Origin: Pedobacter sp. AK013
Lineage (GTDB): Bacteria; Bacteroidota; Bacteroidia; Sphingobacteriales; Sphingobacteriaceae
DNA length: 64,000 bases
Reading direction: 5' to 3'
Assembly: GCF_014205835.1 (NCBI RefSeq)
Contig: NZ_JACHCQ010000003.1
Location: 186,001 to 250,000, forward strand
The notes under the pieces are model-generated. The model was not told the origin of the DNA. It searched no databases and saw only the letters and a program-made list of their open reading frames with translations. Shown here one piece after another: positions 17,907-27,102 of this stretch. The position numbers and the translations under genes were made by a program. Every line of letters begins with the position of its first letter. Position 1 is the first letter of the stretch.

Positions 17907-18803
17907 ATGGACTACATAGACTATTATAAAATCCTCGATTTAAAAAAAGATGCAACAACTGAGGATATTAAAAAAGCTTATAGAAAATTAGCCCGAAAAC
18001 ACCATCCCGATCTTAATCCCAACAACGAAGAAGCCAATAAAAAATTTCAGCAAATTAATGAGGCTAATGAGGTTTTAAGTGATCCTGAGAAACGGAAGAA
18101 ATATGACAAATATGGTAAAGACTGGCAACATGCCGATCAGTTAGATGCCCAGCAACAGCGGCAAAGGCAATACGAATCGCAAGGTGGCGGTTATGGTGGA
18201 GGCAACAGCTACTCAGGAGGTTTTGGTGGCGAAGATTTTTCTGATTTCTTTTCTTCAATGTTTGGTGGCGGAGGCAGAAGCAGTAGAAACTCTCCTTTTA
18301 AAGGTCAGGATTATAATGCCGATTTGCAGCTGAACTTACTTGATGCTTATACTACCCACAAACAAACGCTTACGGTAAATGGCAAGCAGGTACGTATTAC
18401 CATCCCGGCAGGTGTAGAAAACGGACAAAAAATTAAACTGCCCGGTTATGGTGCCCCTGGCGTAAATAATGGACCTCCTGGAGATTTATTTATCAAATTT
18501 AATATTAAAGATGACTCTAAATTTAAACGTAAAGGAAACGATATCTACATAGAGGAAGAAATAGATGTTTATAAGGCTGTATTAGGTGGAGAAAAAATTG
18601 TTGAAACCTTAAACGGCAAGGTTAAACTTAAAGTACCGGAAGGTACGCAGCCCGGTGCCACTTTACGTTTAAAAGGAAAAGGGTTTCCTGTTTATAAAAA
18701 AGAAAACCAGTTTGGCGATTTATATATCAAGTGGCAGGTAAAATTACCAACCAATCTAAACGTCGAACAAAAAGAACTATTCGAAAAACTTTCCAAATTC
18801 TAA
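17907..18803 (+). CDS. cbpA: DnaJ-class co-chaperone (curved-DNA-binding protein type)
   Basis: 298 residues. The J domain (1-~68) has [20 protein letters not shown] and the HPD motif in [13 protein letters not shown] Gly/Phe-rich linker follows (~85-130, [20 protein letters not shown]), then the two C-terminal substrate-binding domains ([39 protein letters not shown]). The cysteine zinc-finger of DnaJ is absent, so it is class II (CbpA). It stimulates DnaK ATPase. The next gene, 5 bp downstream, encodes its modulator. Confidence 0.93.
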   Translation: MDYIDYYKILDLKKDATTEDIKKAYRKLARKHHPDLNPNNEEANKKFQQINEANEVLSDPEKRKKYDKYGKDWQHADQLDAQQQRQRQYESQGGGYGGGNSYSGGFGGEDFSDFFSSMFGGGGRSSRNSPFKGQDYNADLQLNLLDAYTTHKQTLTVNGKQVRITIPAGVENGQKIKLPGYGAPGVNNGPPGDLFIKFNIKDDSKFKRKGNDIYIEEEIDVYKAVLGGEKIVETLNGKVKLKVPEGTQPGATLRLKGKGFPVYKKENQFGDLYIKWQVKLPTNLNVEQKELFEKLSKF

Positions 18804-18808
18804 CCATT

Positions 18809-19114
18809 ATGGGAACTAATCTAATACCTGTAGAAGACATATGTGCTTATCACCATGTGGAGATTAACTTTATTCAATCGTTGGAGGATTTTGGTCTGAT
18901 CCATACAATAATTAAAAGACAATCGCTCTTTTTGCCAGTTGATGAATTGACCAAATTGGAGCAGTATCTTCGTTTGGCACAAGACCTAGAAATCAACTTA
19001 GAAGGTATCCATGCTGTTTCGCATCTGCTTAATCAATTGCAAAATATGCAGGAAAAAATAACCGCACTACAAAACGAGCTAAATTATTATAAGCAATTTA
19101 ACCAGCACCATTAA
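18809..19114 (+). CDS. cbpM: chaperone modulator CbpM
   Basis: 101 residues from ATG 18809. An upstream in-frame start at 18731 overlaps cbpA and encodes implausible basic sequence, so it is rejected. N-terminal MerR-like helix-turn-helix segment (LIPVEDICAYHHVEINFIQ, EDFGLI) and a C-terminal coiled coil (LLNQLQNMQEKITALQNEL). In E. coli CbpM binds the J domain of CbpA and inhibits it; the tight pairing here implies the same job. Confidence 0.85.
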   Translation: MGTNLIPVEDICAYHHVEINFIQSLEDFGLIHTIIKRQSLFLPVDELTKLEQYLRLAQDLEINLEGIHAVSHLLNQLQNMQEKITALQNELNYYKQFNQHH

Positions 19115-19208
19115 ACAATCGTTTGTGCATACTTTTGCGTCAAAACTAGAAACAAAAAAGCAGCCTTTTTAAGATTTGTTTCTTAAATTGGCAATCTAAT
19201 TTTAAAAA

Positions 19209-20783
19209 ATGAGTGATCTTTCTTCAAAATTCATCGAAAAAATAAAATCATCCTATGCCCCTACGGGCTCATATATTTATTTAGGCGCCGGAATTTTAGA
19301 CGGTCAGGTTTATAGCGAAGCTGAAGTTAATTTGTCTTTAAAAATGATGAACAGACACGGCTTAATTGCAGGGGCAACTGGAACAGGTAAAACACGCACC
19401 CTTCAATTATTGGCAGAGCAACTGTCAGATGCCAGCGTTCCTGTTTTTATGTTAGATGTTAAAGGTGATTTATCAGGTTTAAACCAACCAGGTTCTGTTA
19501 ATCCAAAAATAGAAGAAAGAGCACAACAGCTCAACAAACCTTTTTCTCCTTCCGGTTTCCCTGTCGAAATTTATTCACTTTCGGGCAAAATGGGTGCCCA
19601 GATGCGAGCAACAGTATTGGAGTTCGGTCCAATAATTTTATCGAAAGTGTTAGATTTAAACGATACCCAGGCAGGTGTTATGGCAGTAATATTCAAATAT
19701 GCCGATGATAACAAAATGCCGATTATTGATCTAAATGATTTAAAGAAACTGGTTTCTTATCTATCAGAAGGTGCTGGTGCAGCCGAAATAAAAAGCAGTT
19801 ATGGTACCATTTCAACCGCTACTTCTGGCACTATATTAAGAAAAATTGTAGCCATAGAGCAGCAGGGATTAGCAGGTATGTTTGGCGAAAAGTCTTTTGA
19901 TATTGAAGATCTTTTCGAACGTGTTGATGGCAAAGGAACCATAAGTTTATTAAACATTGCCGATGTTCAAAATCAACCCGTACTGTATTCTACATTTTTG
20001 CTAAGCTTACTGGCAGAGTTATTTAATACCATGCCTGAGGTTGGCGATTTAGATAAGCCAAAACTAATCTTCTTTTTTGACGAGGCACATTTATTGTTCA
20101 AAAACTCTTCGAAAGCGTTCTTAGAGCAGATCGAAACGATCATCAGGTTAATCCGTTCGAAAGGAATTGGTGTTTTCTTCTGTACCCAGGCACCTACCGA
20201 CGTGCCTGAAAGTGTTTTAGGACAGCTTGGTAACCGTGTGCAGCACGCATTAAGAGCATTTACGCCAAATGATGTAGATGCTTTGAAAAAAACAGTTAAT
20301 ACCTATCCGAAATCAGATTTTTATGAGATCGATAAAATATTAACCTCATTGGGAACAGGTCAGGCATTGGTTACCGTATTAAATGAAAAAGGTATTCCAA
20401 CGGAAGTATCTGCTACCATGCTTACCCCGCCAAGGGCTGTAATGGGGCCGCTTACAGCAGCAGATTTCGATCAGCTTGTTCACGCCAGCCCAATGTATAC
20501 CAAATATAAAGACCCAATCGATCCAGAAAGTGCTTATGATATTTTAACTAAGCGCATTAATGACCAAATTGCAGCAGCAGAACAGGAAAAACAGGCAGCT
20601 GAAGCTCAAAAACAAGCCGAACAAGAAAGCAAACCTAAACCGGGCGAAAAGAGCCTTGTTGAACAGGTAATGGGAGCAACAATAACCCGTCAAATTGGTA
20701 AAGAAATTGTAAGAGGTATATTTGGCATGCTTACAGGAAAGAAAACACGTTCAAAAACCGGTGGTGGTTTATTTGGATTTTAA
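19209..20783 (+). CDS. HerA-like helicase domain protein (DUF853 family)
   Basis: 524 residues. Walker A is GATGTGKTRT (about residues 55-64), Walker B is IFFFDEAHLLF, and the arginine-finger region follows as GIGVFFCTQAPTDVPESVL. These match the DUF853 branch of the HerA/FtsK ATPases. The C-terminus has a Gln/Ala/Glu-rich coil (AAAEQEKQAAEAQKQAEQ), then GGGLFGF. Family members are proposed DNA translocases but their substrate is unknown. It is not next to a NurA-like nuclease. Confidence 0.9.
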   Translation: MSDLSSKFIEKIKSSYAPTGSYIYLGAGILDGQVYSEAEVNLSLKMMNRHGLIAGATGTGKTRTLQLLAEQLSDASVPVFMLDVKGDLSGLNQPGSVNPKIEERAQQLNKPFSPSGFPVEIYSLSGKMGAQMRATVLEFGPIILSKVLDLNDTQAGVMAVIFKYADDNKMPIIDLNDLKKLVSYLSEGAGAAEIKSSYGTISTATSGTILRKIVAIEQQGLAGMFGEKSFDIEDLFERVDGKGTISLLNIADVQNQPVLYSTFLLSLLAELFNTMPEVGDLDKPKLIFFFDEAHLLFKNSSKAFLEQIETIIRLIRSKGIGVFFCTQAPTDVPESVLGQLGNRVQHALRAFTPNDVDALKKTVNTYPKSDFYEIDKILTSLGTGQALVTVLNEKGIPTEVSATMLTPPRAVMGPLTAADFDQLVHASPMYTKYKDPIDPESAYDILTKRINDQIAAAEQEKQAAEAQKQAEQESKPKPGEKSLVEQVMGATITRQIGKEIVRGIFGMLTGKKTRSKTGGGLFGF

Positions 20784-20905
20784 AAAAACTTATTAATTAA
20801 CATAATAAATACTCAAATAACTAATTTCGCAAGATGAAACCAAGATGATGAATTAATAGTTCCATCATCGAGGTCTTCACACCCACAAAAAATAATAAAT
20901 AATAG

Positions 20906-21805
20906 ATGAAACCCACCCTATTAATATTGGCTGCTGGTATGGCAAGCCGTTATGGAAGTATGAAACAGATTGATGGTTTTGGCCCAAATGGCGAAACTAT
21001 TATCGATTATTCAATATATGATGCAATTAATGCTGGCTTTGGCAAAGTTGTATTTATTATAAAAGAAGAATTTGTAAAAGAATTCAAAGCCATTTTCGAG
21101 CCTAAACTTGAGGGAAGAATTGAAACAGAATATGTTTATCAAAATTTCGACTTAAAACAATTTGGTATAGAAGAAGAAATATACAGAGAAAAACCTTGGG
21201 GTACAGCACACGCAATCCTTTCGGGCAGAAACGTAATTAAAGAACCATTCTGTGTAATTAACGCCGATGATTACTATGGTTTTGATGCCTTTAAAAAAAT
21301 GGTTGATTTTTTAACTACAGAGGTGTCTGACAGCAACTATGCCATTATCGGTTATGAGGTTGGCAAAACTTTATCAGAATTTGGTGCAGTTTCGCGTGGC
21401 GTCTGCAAAGTAGATGCATCAGGCAATCTTGAAGAGATTGTAGAACGTACAAAAGTTTATCCTAAAGACGGTAATATTTTTTACGAAGAAAATGGCGAAG
21501 AATTTCCCTTAGCTTATGAAACTCCGGTTTCAATGAATTTCTGGGGATTTACACCAGCGGTTTTTAAAATTACAGAAGAATTGTTCAGAGAATTTGCTGA
21601 AGCAAACAAAGATAAACCTAAGGCAGAATTCTTCATTCCGTTAATTGGCGAGAACCTCGTAAAAAGTAATATTGCAAGCTTTAAAGTAGTGCCAACCGCT
21701 AACAAATGGTTCGGTGTAACCTATAAAGAAGATAAACCGTATGTTCAGGATAGTATTGACCAATTGGTTAAAAATGGAACATATCCAGAAAAACTATGGG
21801 ACTAA
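20906..21805 (+). CDS. sugar-phosphate nucleotidyltransferase
   Basis: 299 residues. The NTP-binding signature is at the N-terminus, LILAAGMASRYGSMKQID (residues 5-22), followed by FGPNGETIIDYSIYDA; INADDYYGFDAF supplies the metal-binding Asp. It should form an NDP-sugar from a sugar-1-phosphate. It overlaps the next gene by 10 bp, so the two are co-translated, and the product of that kinase is probably its substrate. The exact base and sugar are not determined by sequence. Confidence 0.9.
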   Translation: MKPTLLILAAGMASRYGSMKQIDGFGPNGETIIDYSIYDAINAGFGKVVFIIKEEFVKEFKAIFEPKLEGRIETEYVYQNFDLKQFGIEEEIYREKPWGTAHAILSGRNVIKEPFCVINADDYYGFDAFKKMVDFLTTEVSDSNYAIIGYEVGKTLSEFGAVSRGVCKVDASGNLEEIVERTKVYPKDGNIFYEENGEEFPLAYETPVSMNFWGFTPAVFKITEELFREFAEANKDKPKAEFFIPLIGENLVKSNIASFKVVPTANKWFGVTYKEDKPYVQDSIDQLVKNGTYPEKLWD

Positions 21806-22872
21806 ATTTAGATTCCGAAGTTTTAAAAGCCTACGGATACGCTAAAGAAAACACAAAAATTACACAAATAGGTACGGGTTTAATTAACCGTACTTATTTG
21901 CTTTCGCCTCTATCAGAAGAAAAAAAATATATTCTTCAAAACATTAATACATCGGTTTTTAAACAACCACAAGCCATTGCAAATAATCTTCGTGCAATTG
22001 CCGACTATCTTAATTTTGCTTACCCTGAGTATCTTTTCATAAAGCCAGTTTCTACCACCAATGGTGAAGAAATGGCTCATATACACAATGAATATTGGCG
22101 GATGCTTCCTTTTGTGCCCAATACCATTTCGTTAGATGTGCTGGCCGACCCAAAACAAGCTTACGAAGCCGCTAAACAATTTGGGAAACTGAGCAGGCTG
22201 TTAGATAACTTTGACGCGAAAACGCTTCAACCCACAATTCCGGGCTTTCACGATTTAGGCTTAAGGTATGAACAGTTTACATTGGCACTGAACAAAACTG
22301 TAGAAGCATTAAAAGAACAGGCAAAATCAGAAATTGAAGATGCTTTAGCGCACAAGTATATCCTAGATTATTATACTTCCTATGTACACAGAAAAGATTT
22401 CCCAGACCGGGTAATGCACCACGACACCAAGATCAGTAATGTGTTGCTGGATGATGAAACCTACGAAGGGATTTGCGTAATAGATCTGGACACCGTTATG
22501 CCTGGCAAGTTTATTTCCGATCTAGGTGATATGATGCGTACTTATCTATGTGCCTTTTCAGAAAATGAGACCGATCTTGATAAGATAAAAATACGCTTGC
22601 CTTACTTCGAAGCGATGATAAAAGGTTATTTATCAGAAATGAAAAGTATTTTGACAGAAACAGAAAAAGAGCTTATTCTATTTTCTGGTAAGTATATGAT
22701 TTATATGCAGGCACTACGTTTTTTAACCGATTTTTTAAGTGGCAATAATTATTATCCTACAAATTACCCCACGCAAAATTTAGATCGGACCAAGAATCAA
22801 TTTAAGCTATTGCATGAAATATCGGTAAACGAAAAAGAATTACAGGATGTTATTGAAGAGCATTTGGTTTAG
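21796..22872 (+). CDS. phosphotransferase, N-acetylhexosamine 1-kinase (NahK)-like
   Basis: 358 residues, aminoglycoside-phosphotransferase fold. The catalytic motif is MHHDTKISNVLLDD (His-x-Asp-x5-Asn), the metal-binding segment VIDLDTVMPGKFISDLGD. From memory these, and YILQNINTSVF and LFSGKYMIY, align closely with bifidobacterial NahK, which is also ~359 residues. It would phosphorylate GlcNAc/GalNAc or a related sugar at C1 for the overlapping nucleotidyltransferase. MurNAc/GlcNAc kinase AmgK is the alternative. Confidence 0.82.
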   Translation: MGLNLDSEVLKAYGYAKENTKITQIGTGLINRTYLLSPLSEEKKYILQNINTSVFKQPQAIANNLRAIADYLNFAYPEYLFIKPVSTTNGEEMAHIHNEYWRMLPFVPNTISLDVLADPKQAYEAAKQFGKLSRLLDNFDAKTLQPTIPGFHDLGLRYEQFTLALNKTVEALKEQAKSEIEDALAHKYILDYYTSYVHRKDFPDRVMHHDTKISNVLLDDETYEGICVIDLDTVMPGKFISDLGDMMRTYLCAFSENETDLDKIKIRLPYFEAMIKGYLSEMKSILTETEKELILFSGKYMIYMQALRFLTDFLSGNNYYPTNYPTQNLDRTKNQFKLLHEISVNEKELQDVIEEHLV

Positions 22873-22972
22873 ATTTTATCATTCATCATCCTGGTCCAAT
22901 AGTTATCGGATTTATTTCAGAGGTCCAAGCTAGTTTGCACTCTGCTACTATTGATAGTTTAATAAAAAGAGG

Positions 22973-23056
22973 CGTCATCTCAACTGAAACGCAGTGGAAT
23001 GGAGAGATCTATCCCGATAGATTTCTCGACTACGCTTCACTCTGCTCGAAATGACG
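22973..23056. repeat. REP-like palindromic repeat
   Basis: Starts CGTCATCTCAACTGAAACGC, ends TCTGCTCGAAATGACG, with inner GAGAGATCTATC / GATAGATTTCTC pairing. Third member of the family seen at 14890 and 30932. Confidence 0.8.
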
Positions 23057-23167
23057 ACCTATATTAAAACCCATCCGTAAAACACAAGCCCTCCTCCATA
23101 AACAGCAGCGAAAATACTTTTTAAAAGCATTGACTTTAATACAAAGTAACAGCGACGGTTAGAAAAG

Positions 23168-23299
23168 ATGTTTCGTACCTCAGCATCACAGTTATTGCTT
23201 AAAAAGATTGTAGCAAATGATGGAACTATAGTTCCCGAAAAGTACAGAACCGTCCGTTTTCAAAAAACAAAAAAAATCATTTCAAGAACTGTATCATAA
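23168..23299 (+). CDS. possible 43-residue basic peptide
   Basis: ATG at 23168 preceded by GTTAGAAAAG; ends TAA at 23299 inside the left end of the repeat element at 23284. The product is Lys/Arg-rich (begins MFRTSASQLLLKKIVANDG). No family recognised and no promoter; it could be a chance ORF. The remainder of the 22873-23505 spacer is repeats and the dnaK terminator. Confidence 0.2.
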   Translation: MFRTSASQLLLKKIVANDGTIVPEKYRTVRFQKTKKIISRTVS

Positions 23300-23416
23300 G
23301 TATAAGATTGTTATCCTGAGCTTGTAGAAAGAGCTCTTTTAAATGTTTTAAAGGCGTTTCGACAGGCTCAACATGACAAACTAGAGGTAGAATTACTACT
23401 TGTGATACAGCCTCTT
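23284..23416. repeat. ~133-bp element with terminal inverted repeats (copy 2)
   Basis: Left end AAGAACTGTATCATAAGTA is an inverted copy of the right end (reverse complement AAGAGGCTGTATCACAAGTA). Internal GGCGTTTCGACAGGCTCA is shared with copy 1 at 9836-9979. No ORF. Confidence 0.65.
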
Positions 23417-23421
23417 AACGC

Positions 23422-23456
23422 AAAAAAGCGCTCCTGAATTTAATCAGGAACGCTTT
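23422..23456 (-). terminator. intrinsic terminator of dnaK
   Basis: Stem of 13 bp with one G-U pair: 23425-23437 with 23444-23456, loop ATTTAA; on the minus strand it is followed by a T-run (TTTTTTG). 49 bp after the dnaK stop. Confidence 0.85.
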
Positions 23457-23466
23457 CTATTTTTAT

Positions 23467-23503
23467 CCTCCCAAGACTTTCGACTCAGGACCGAAGACTC
23501 AAG
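23467..23503. repeat. permuted AAGACTT/GACTC repeat
   Basis: CCAAGACTTTCGACTCAGG then ACCGAAGACTCAAGACTT; the same short words fill the spacer at 3909-3998. Non-coding. Confidence 0.5.
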
Positions 23504-23505
23504 AC

Positions 23506-25407
23506 TTATTTCTCTTCTTTCACTTCTTCAAAGTCAACATCAGTAACGTTATCGCCACCTTGAGGCTGACCATCAGCTTGTGCTTGTTCGCCACCTTGAG
23601 GCTGCTCGCCAGCTTTGTACATCTCTTCAGAAGCAACATTCCATGCAGCTTGCAATTCAGCCGAAGCTGCATCGATATCTCCAAAGTTACGCGCTGAGTG
23701 AGCTGCTTTCAATTTCTCTAAACCAGCTTCGATTGGTGCTTTTTTATCAGCAGATAATTTATCACCAAACTCTTTTAATTGTTTCTCAGTAGAGAAGATT
23801 AAAGCATCAGCTCCGTTAATTTTATCAGCTTCTTCTTTTTGTTTTGCATCATCTGCCGCATTAGCTTCAGCTTCTTCTTTCATTTTTTTGATCTCAGCAT
23901 CAGTTAAACCTGAAGATGCTTCGATACGGATTTTTTGCTCTTTACCAGTAGCTTTATCTTTAGCACTTACGTGTAAGATACCGTTGGCATCAATATCAAA
24001 TGATACTTCTACCTGAGGAACACCACGAGGTGCTGGTGGAATACCATCTAAAATGAAACGACCGATAGTACGGTTTTGAGCAGCCATAGGGCGCTCACCT
24101 TGTAAAATATGGATCTCTACTGAAGGCTGGTTATCAGCTGCAGTTGAGAAAGTTTCCGATTTTTTAGTTGGGATAGTTGTGTTAGACTCGATTAATTTAG
24201 TCATTACACCACCCATAGTTTCGATACCTAATGATAAAGGTGTAACGTCTAACAACAATACATCTTTTACGTCACCAGTTAATACACCGCCTTGAATAGC
24301 AGCACCGATAGCTACAACCTCATCAGGGTTAACACCTTTACTTGGCTCTTTACCGAAGAAAGCTTTAACCGCCTCCTGGATAGCAGGGATACGTGTAGAA
24401 CCACCTACTAAGATAATTTCGTCGATATCGCTTGTGCTTAAACCAGCATTTTTCAAAGCAGATTTACAAGGATCGATAGTACGTTTGATTAAGCTATCAG
24501 CTAATTGCTCAAATTTAGCACGTGTTAATGTACGTACTAAGTGTTTAGGGCCGCTAGCATCAGCAGTAATGTATGGTAAGTTAATTTCAGTTGAAGTTGT
24601 GCTCGATAACTCAATTTTAGCTTTCTCAGCAGCTTCTTTTAAACGTTGCAAAGCCATCGGATCTTTAGAAAGATCCATGTTGTTTTCTGCTTTAAACTCT
24701 GCTGTTAACCAGTCGATAATAATGTGGTCAAAATCATCACCACCCAAGTGTGTATCACCGTCAGTAGATTTTACTTCGAAAACGCCATCACCTAATTCCA
24801 ATACAGAAACGTCATGTGTACCACCACCGCAATCGAACACAACAATTTTCATGTCTTTGTGTGCTTTATCTAAACCATAAGCTAAAGCAGCTGCAGTTGG
24901 CTCGTTAATGATACGTTTTACAGATAAACCTGCAATTTCTCCTGCTTCTTTAGTAGCCTGACGTTGTGCGTCGTTAAAATAAGCTGGTACGGTAATTACC
25001 GCTTCAGTTACTTCCTGGCCTAAGAAATCTTCAGCAGTTTTTTTCATTTTCTGCAAAATCATTGCAGAAATCTCCTGTGGAGTGTATTTTCTGTCGTCGA
25101 TTTCAACACGTGGTGTATTGTTATCACCTTTTACTACTTTATAAGGTACGCGTGCAATTTCTTTAGCACATTCATCGTAGCTGTTACCCATAAAGCGTTT
25201 AATCGAATATATCGTTTTTGTTGGGTTGGTTATAGCCTGACGTTTAGCAGGCTCGCCAACTTTACGCTCACCGTTTTCTGCAAAAGCAACAATAGACGGT
25301 GTAGTACGTTTACCCTCACTGTTTGCGATAACTACAGGCTCATTGCCCTCCATTACGCTCACGCATGAGTTTGTTGTTCCTAAGTCTATTCCAATAATTT
25401 TTCCCAT
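23506..25407 (-). CDS. dnaK: molecular chaperone DnaK (Hsp70)
   Basis: 633 residues from the ATG at 25407 ([16 protein letters not shown]); an upstream in-frame start at 25500 would add 31 residues that no Hsp70 has and is rejected. ATPase signatures are present ([37 protein letters not shown]), as is the linker/substrate-binding start [19 protein letters not shown]. The C-terminus is the usual Gly/Gln-rich tail ending acidic EEVKEEK. It folds nascent and stress-damaged proteins with DnaJ/CbpA and GrpE, none of which adjoin it. A sigma54-like box precedes it. Confidence 0.97.
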   Translation of the reverse strand: MGKIIGIDLGTTNSCVSVMEGNEPVVIANSEGKRTTPSIVAFAENGERKVGEPAKRQAITNPTKTIYSIKRFMGNSYDECAKEIARVPYKVVKGDNNTPRVEIDDRKYTPQEISAMILQKMKKTAEDFLGQEVTEAVITVPAYFNDAQRQATKEAGEIAGLSVKRIINEPTAAALAYGLDKAHKDMKIVVFDCGGGTHDVSVLELGDGVFEVKSTDGDTHLGGDDFDHIIIDWLTAEFKAENNMDLSKDPMALQRLKEAAEKAKIELSSTTSTEINLPYITADASGPKHLVRTLTRAKFEQLADSLIKRTIDPCKSALKNAGLSTSDIDEIILVGGSTRIPAIQEAVKAFFGKEPSKGVNPDEVVAIGAAIQGGVLTGDVKDVLLLDVTPLSLGIETMGGVMTKLIESNTTIPTKKSETFSTAADNQPSVEIHILQGERPMAAQNRTIGRFILDGIPPAPRGVPQVEVSFDIDANGILHVSAKDKATGKEQKIRIEASSGLTDAEIKKMKEEAEANAADDAKQKEEADKINGADALIFSTEKQLKEFGDKLSADKKAPIEAGLEKLKAAHSARNFGDIDAASAELQAAWNVASEEMYKAGEQPQGGEQAQADGQPQGGDNVTDVDFEEVKEEK

Positions 25408-25455
25408 TGTATTTTTAATTTCTCTTTTTAAAGTATTATAATTTCTACTGCTATT

Positions 25456-25473
25456 AAACAATGCTTGTGCCAA
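25456..25473 (-). promoter_or_regulatory. sigma54-like promoter upstream of dnaK
   Basis: Minus strand reads TTGGCACAAGCATTGTTT: a good -24 box (TGGCAC) and a -12 box one base off (TTGT for TTGC) at the correct spacing. Predicted start of transcription lies about 40 bp before the dnaK ATG. Not supported by anything else in the window; a housekeeping promoter is not evident. Confidence 0.35.
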
Positions 25474-25849
25474 TTGGTTTTTGGCAGATAATATGGACAA
25501 AAGACTGATAAAATGTAAAAAACAACGAGACCTGATACTGACAGCATGACAGAAAAGGCATCAGGAAGACCAAAGCTGAAAGACGGAAAGCTAAAGCTTA
25601 AAGAGCAAAACGGGCAATGTGTTTGAAAGGATTTGGAAATGAAAGTTCAGATCCCTTCGGAAACAGCAGCCCCGCTATCCGCTTTACTTCGTTGCACTCG
25701 TGCTCGCTCCTATCGGGTTTATTGAACAACAGTCAGTGCAAAAAAGACTAACAGAGTAAAACATACCTCATATAATAATCCTCAAAGTTTTATATCTTTA
25801 AATCACAGTTAATCTGTGCAATCATTTAAATCAGTGTAATCAAGTATAT
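25474..25849. repeat. gene-free stretch with degenerate repeat
   Basis: Around 25670-25725 it contains CCCGCTATCCGC and GCTCGCTCCTATCGGG, an imperfect inverted pair related to 2160-2310 and 53880-53960. At 25802-25847 there is an AATCTGTGCAATCA/AATCAGTGTAATCA direct repeat like the one at 59735-59835. No ORF. Confidence 0.5.
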
Positions 25850-26209
25850 ATGCAAGTAGCAGCACAAATCGTGATCGGCTTAGTAGCCTTCATCCACATT
25901 TATATCCTTTGGTTAGAAATGTTCGCCTGGACAACCAAAGCACCTAAGGTATTTAAAACCATACCTAAAGACCTATTCGTTCCGACTAAAACATTGGCCG
26001 CAAACCAGGGTTTGTACAATGGTTTTTTAGCAGCCGGCTTAATCTGGTCGCTATGTATAACCGACCATCACTGGCGCTTGTATGTAGCCATATTCTTTTT
26101 AACCTGCGTAATTATTGCGGGTATTTATGGTGCAGCAACAGCCAGCAAGAAAATTCTTTATGTACAGTCTATACCTGCATTGGTAGCCTTAATTTTGTTA
26201 CACTTGTAA
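25850..26209 (+). CDS. DUF1304 family membrane protein
   Basis: 119 residues with four hydrophobic helices and the characteristic early segment HIYILWLEMFAW, then NQGLYNGFLAAGLIW and AGIYGAATASKKILYVQSIP. These identify DUF1304. It is a small inner-membrane protein of unknown function. It stands alone; no terminator with a T-run was found. Confidence 0.9.
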   Translation: MQVAAQIVIGLVAFIHIYILWLEMFAWTTKAPKVFKTIPKDLFVPTKTLAANQGLYNGFLAAGLIWSLCITDHHWRLYVAIFFLTCVIIAGIYGAATASKKILYVQSIPALVALILLHL

Positions 26210-26351
26210 ACCTGTTCGTTTTGGTTAATTACCGATGAATTTATCAAAAGCCCTGTTTAGGCAAAGTGCCGGTTGTCTGGTATGATCAGACACCACTATG
26301 TGAGTAAATATTTTACGGAAGAACAAGCCCAGGTTTGCTTTGGACATATGT

Positions 26352-27074
26352 TTAGTTAAATGGAGAAGTAATCATTTTATTGGCATCATGTAAATAGGGT
26401 GTACTATAATCATTTGAAATTTTCCACTGTTCAGCATATTTTTCCAAAAGTTCTTCATGATCAATATTAAAAACATATGCAAAAATCTTTGCAACATGAT
26501 CCTTTTCATAATTATCAGTTTTAAGAAATCCTCCATCAGGATTTAAAAAGCCATCTTTTGAATTCTTATCATTTTCATAGTCAGGAATCATTTCACCATT
26601 TATTTGAATAATTCTATCAGATAACCTCCATGTAAATGTAGTAAAACCACTAATATGCTGAATAACTTTTGGTTTCCCATATTCTGCCATTAATTGTTTA
26701 ATAAGGCTCATTTGTTGCTTAAAGTCAGCATTTCCTTCAGCCGAAACCATCATCAGATTTTCTTTTGCATCGGTTACCGATTCCATCTTAAAAAAATAAA
26801 CATTTTTAAGTTTTGCTAGTGTGTCTGCCTCTTTATTAATATTGATGATATAATGAATTCCTAGAACATTTTTATGATCATCCCCAGCGTTAAAGCTAGT
26901 ATCAACCTGTGCAAAATAATTGTCGTTAATTTCTCTTTTTAACGATTTTTCATACAGATGTGCTGCATTTAAATTAAAAGAGAAATCATTTAGATCAAAA
27001 ATCTCATCCCCTAATGGCTTAGGCTTACAAGAAATAAAAAAAAGTAATATGATGATGATAAAGCGCAATTTCAT
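26352..27074 (-). CDS. predicted lipoprotein, unknown function
   Basis: 240 residues. The N-terminus is a lipoprotein signal: MKLRF, hydrophobic IIIILLFF, lipobox ISC with Cys16. The rest is soluble and hydrophilic with no motif I recognise. It is 28 bp downstream of the methyltransferase gene on the same strand, so could be co-transcribed. Confidence 0.75.
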   Translation of the reverse strand: MKLRFIIIILLFFISCKPKPLGDEIFDLNDFSFNLNAAHLYEKSLKREINDNYFAQVDTSFNAGDDHKNVLGIHYIININKEADTLAKLKNVYFFKMESVTDAKENLMMVSAEGNADFKQQMSLIKQLMAEYGKPKVIQHISGFTTFTWRLSDRIIQINGEMIPDYENDKNSKDGFLNPDGGFLKTDNYEKDHVAKIFAYVFNIDHEELLEKYAEQWKISNDYSTPYLHDANKMITSPFN

Positions 27075-27102
27075 AAGATGTTCAGTCTTTCAATAAAATA
27101 AT

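Noticed and set aside
25408-25500. 31-residue N-terminal extension of DnaK
   Set aside because: Hsp70 proteins begin at [12 protein letters not shown]; the extension overlaps the predicted promoter.
26269-26292. TGTCTG/CAGACA hairpin after the DUF1304 gene as a terminator
   Set aside because: Six-base stem with no T-run on either strand.
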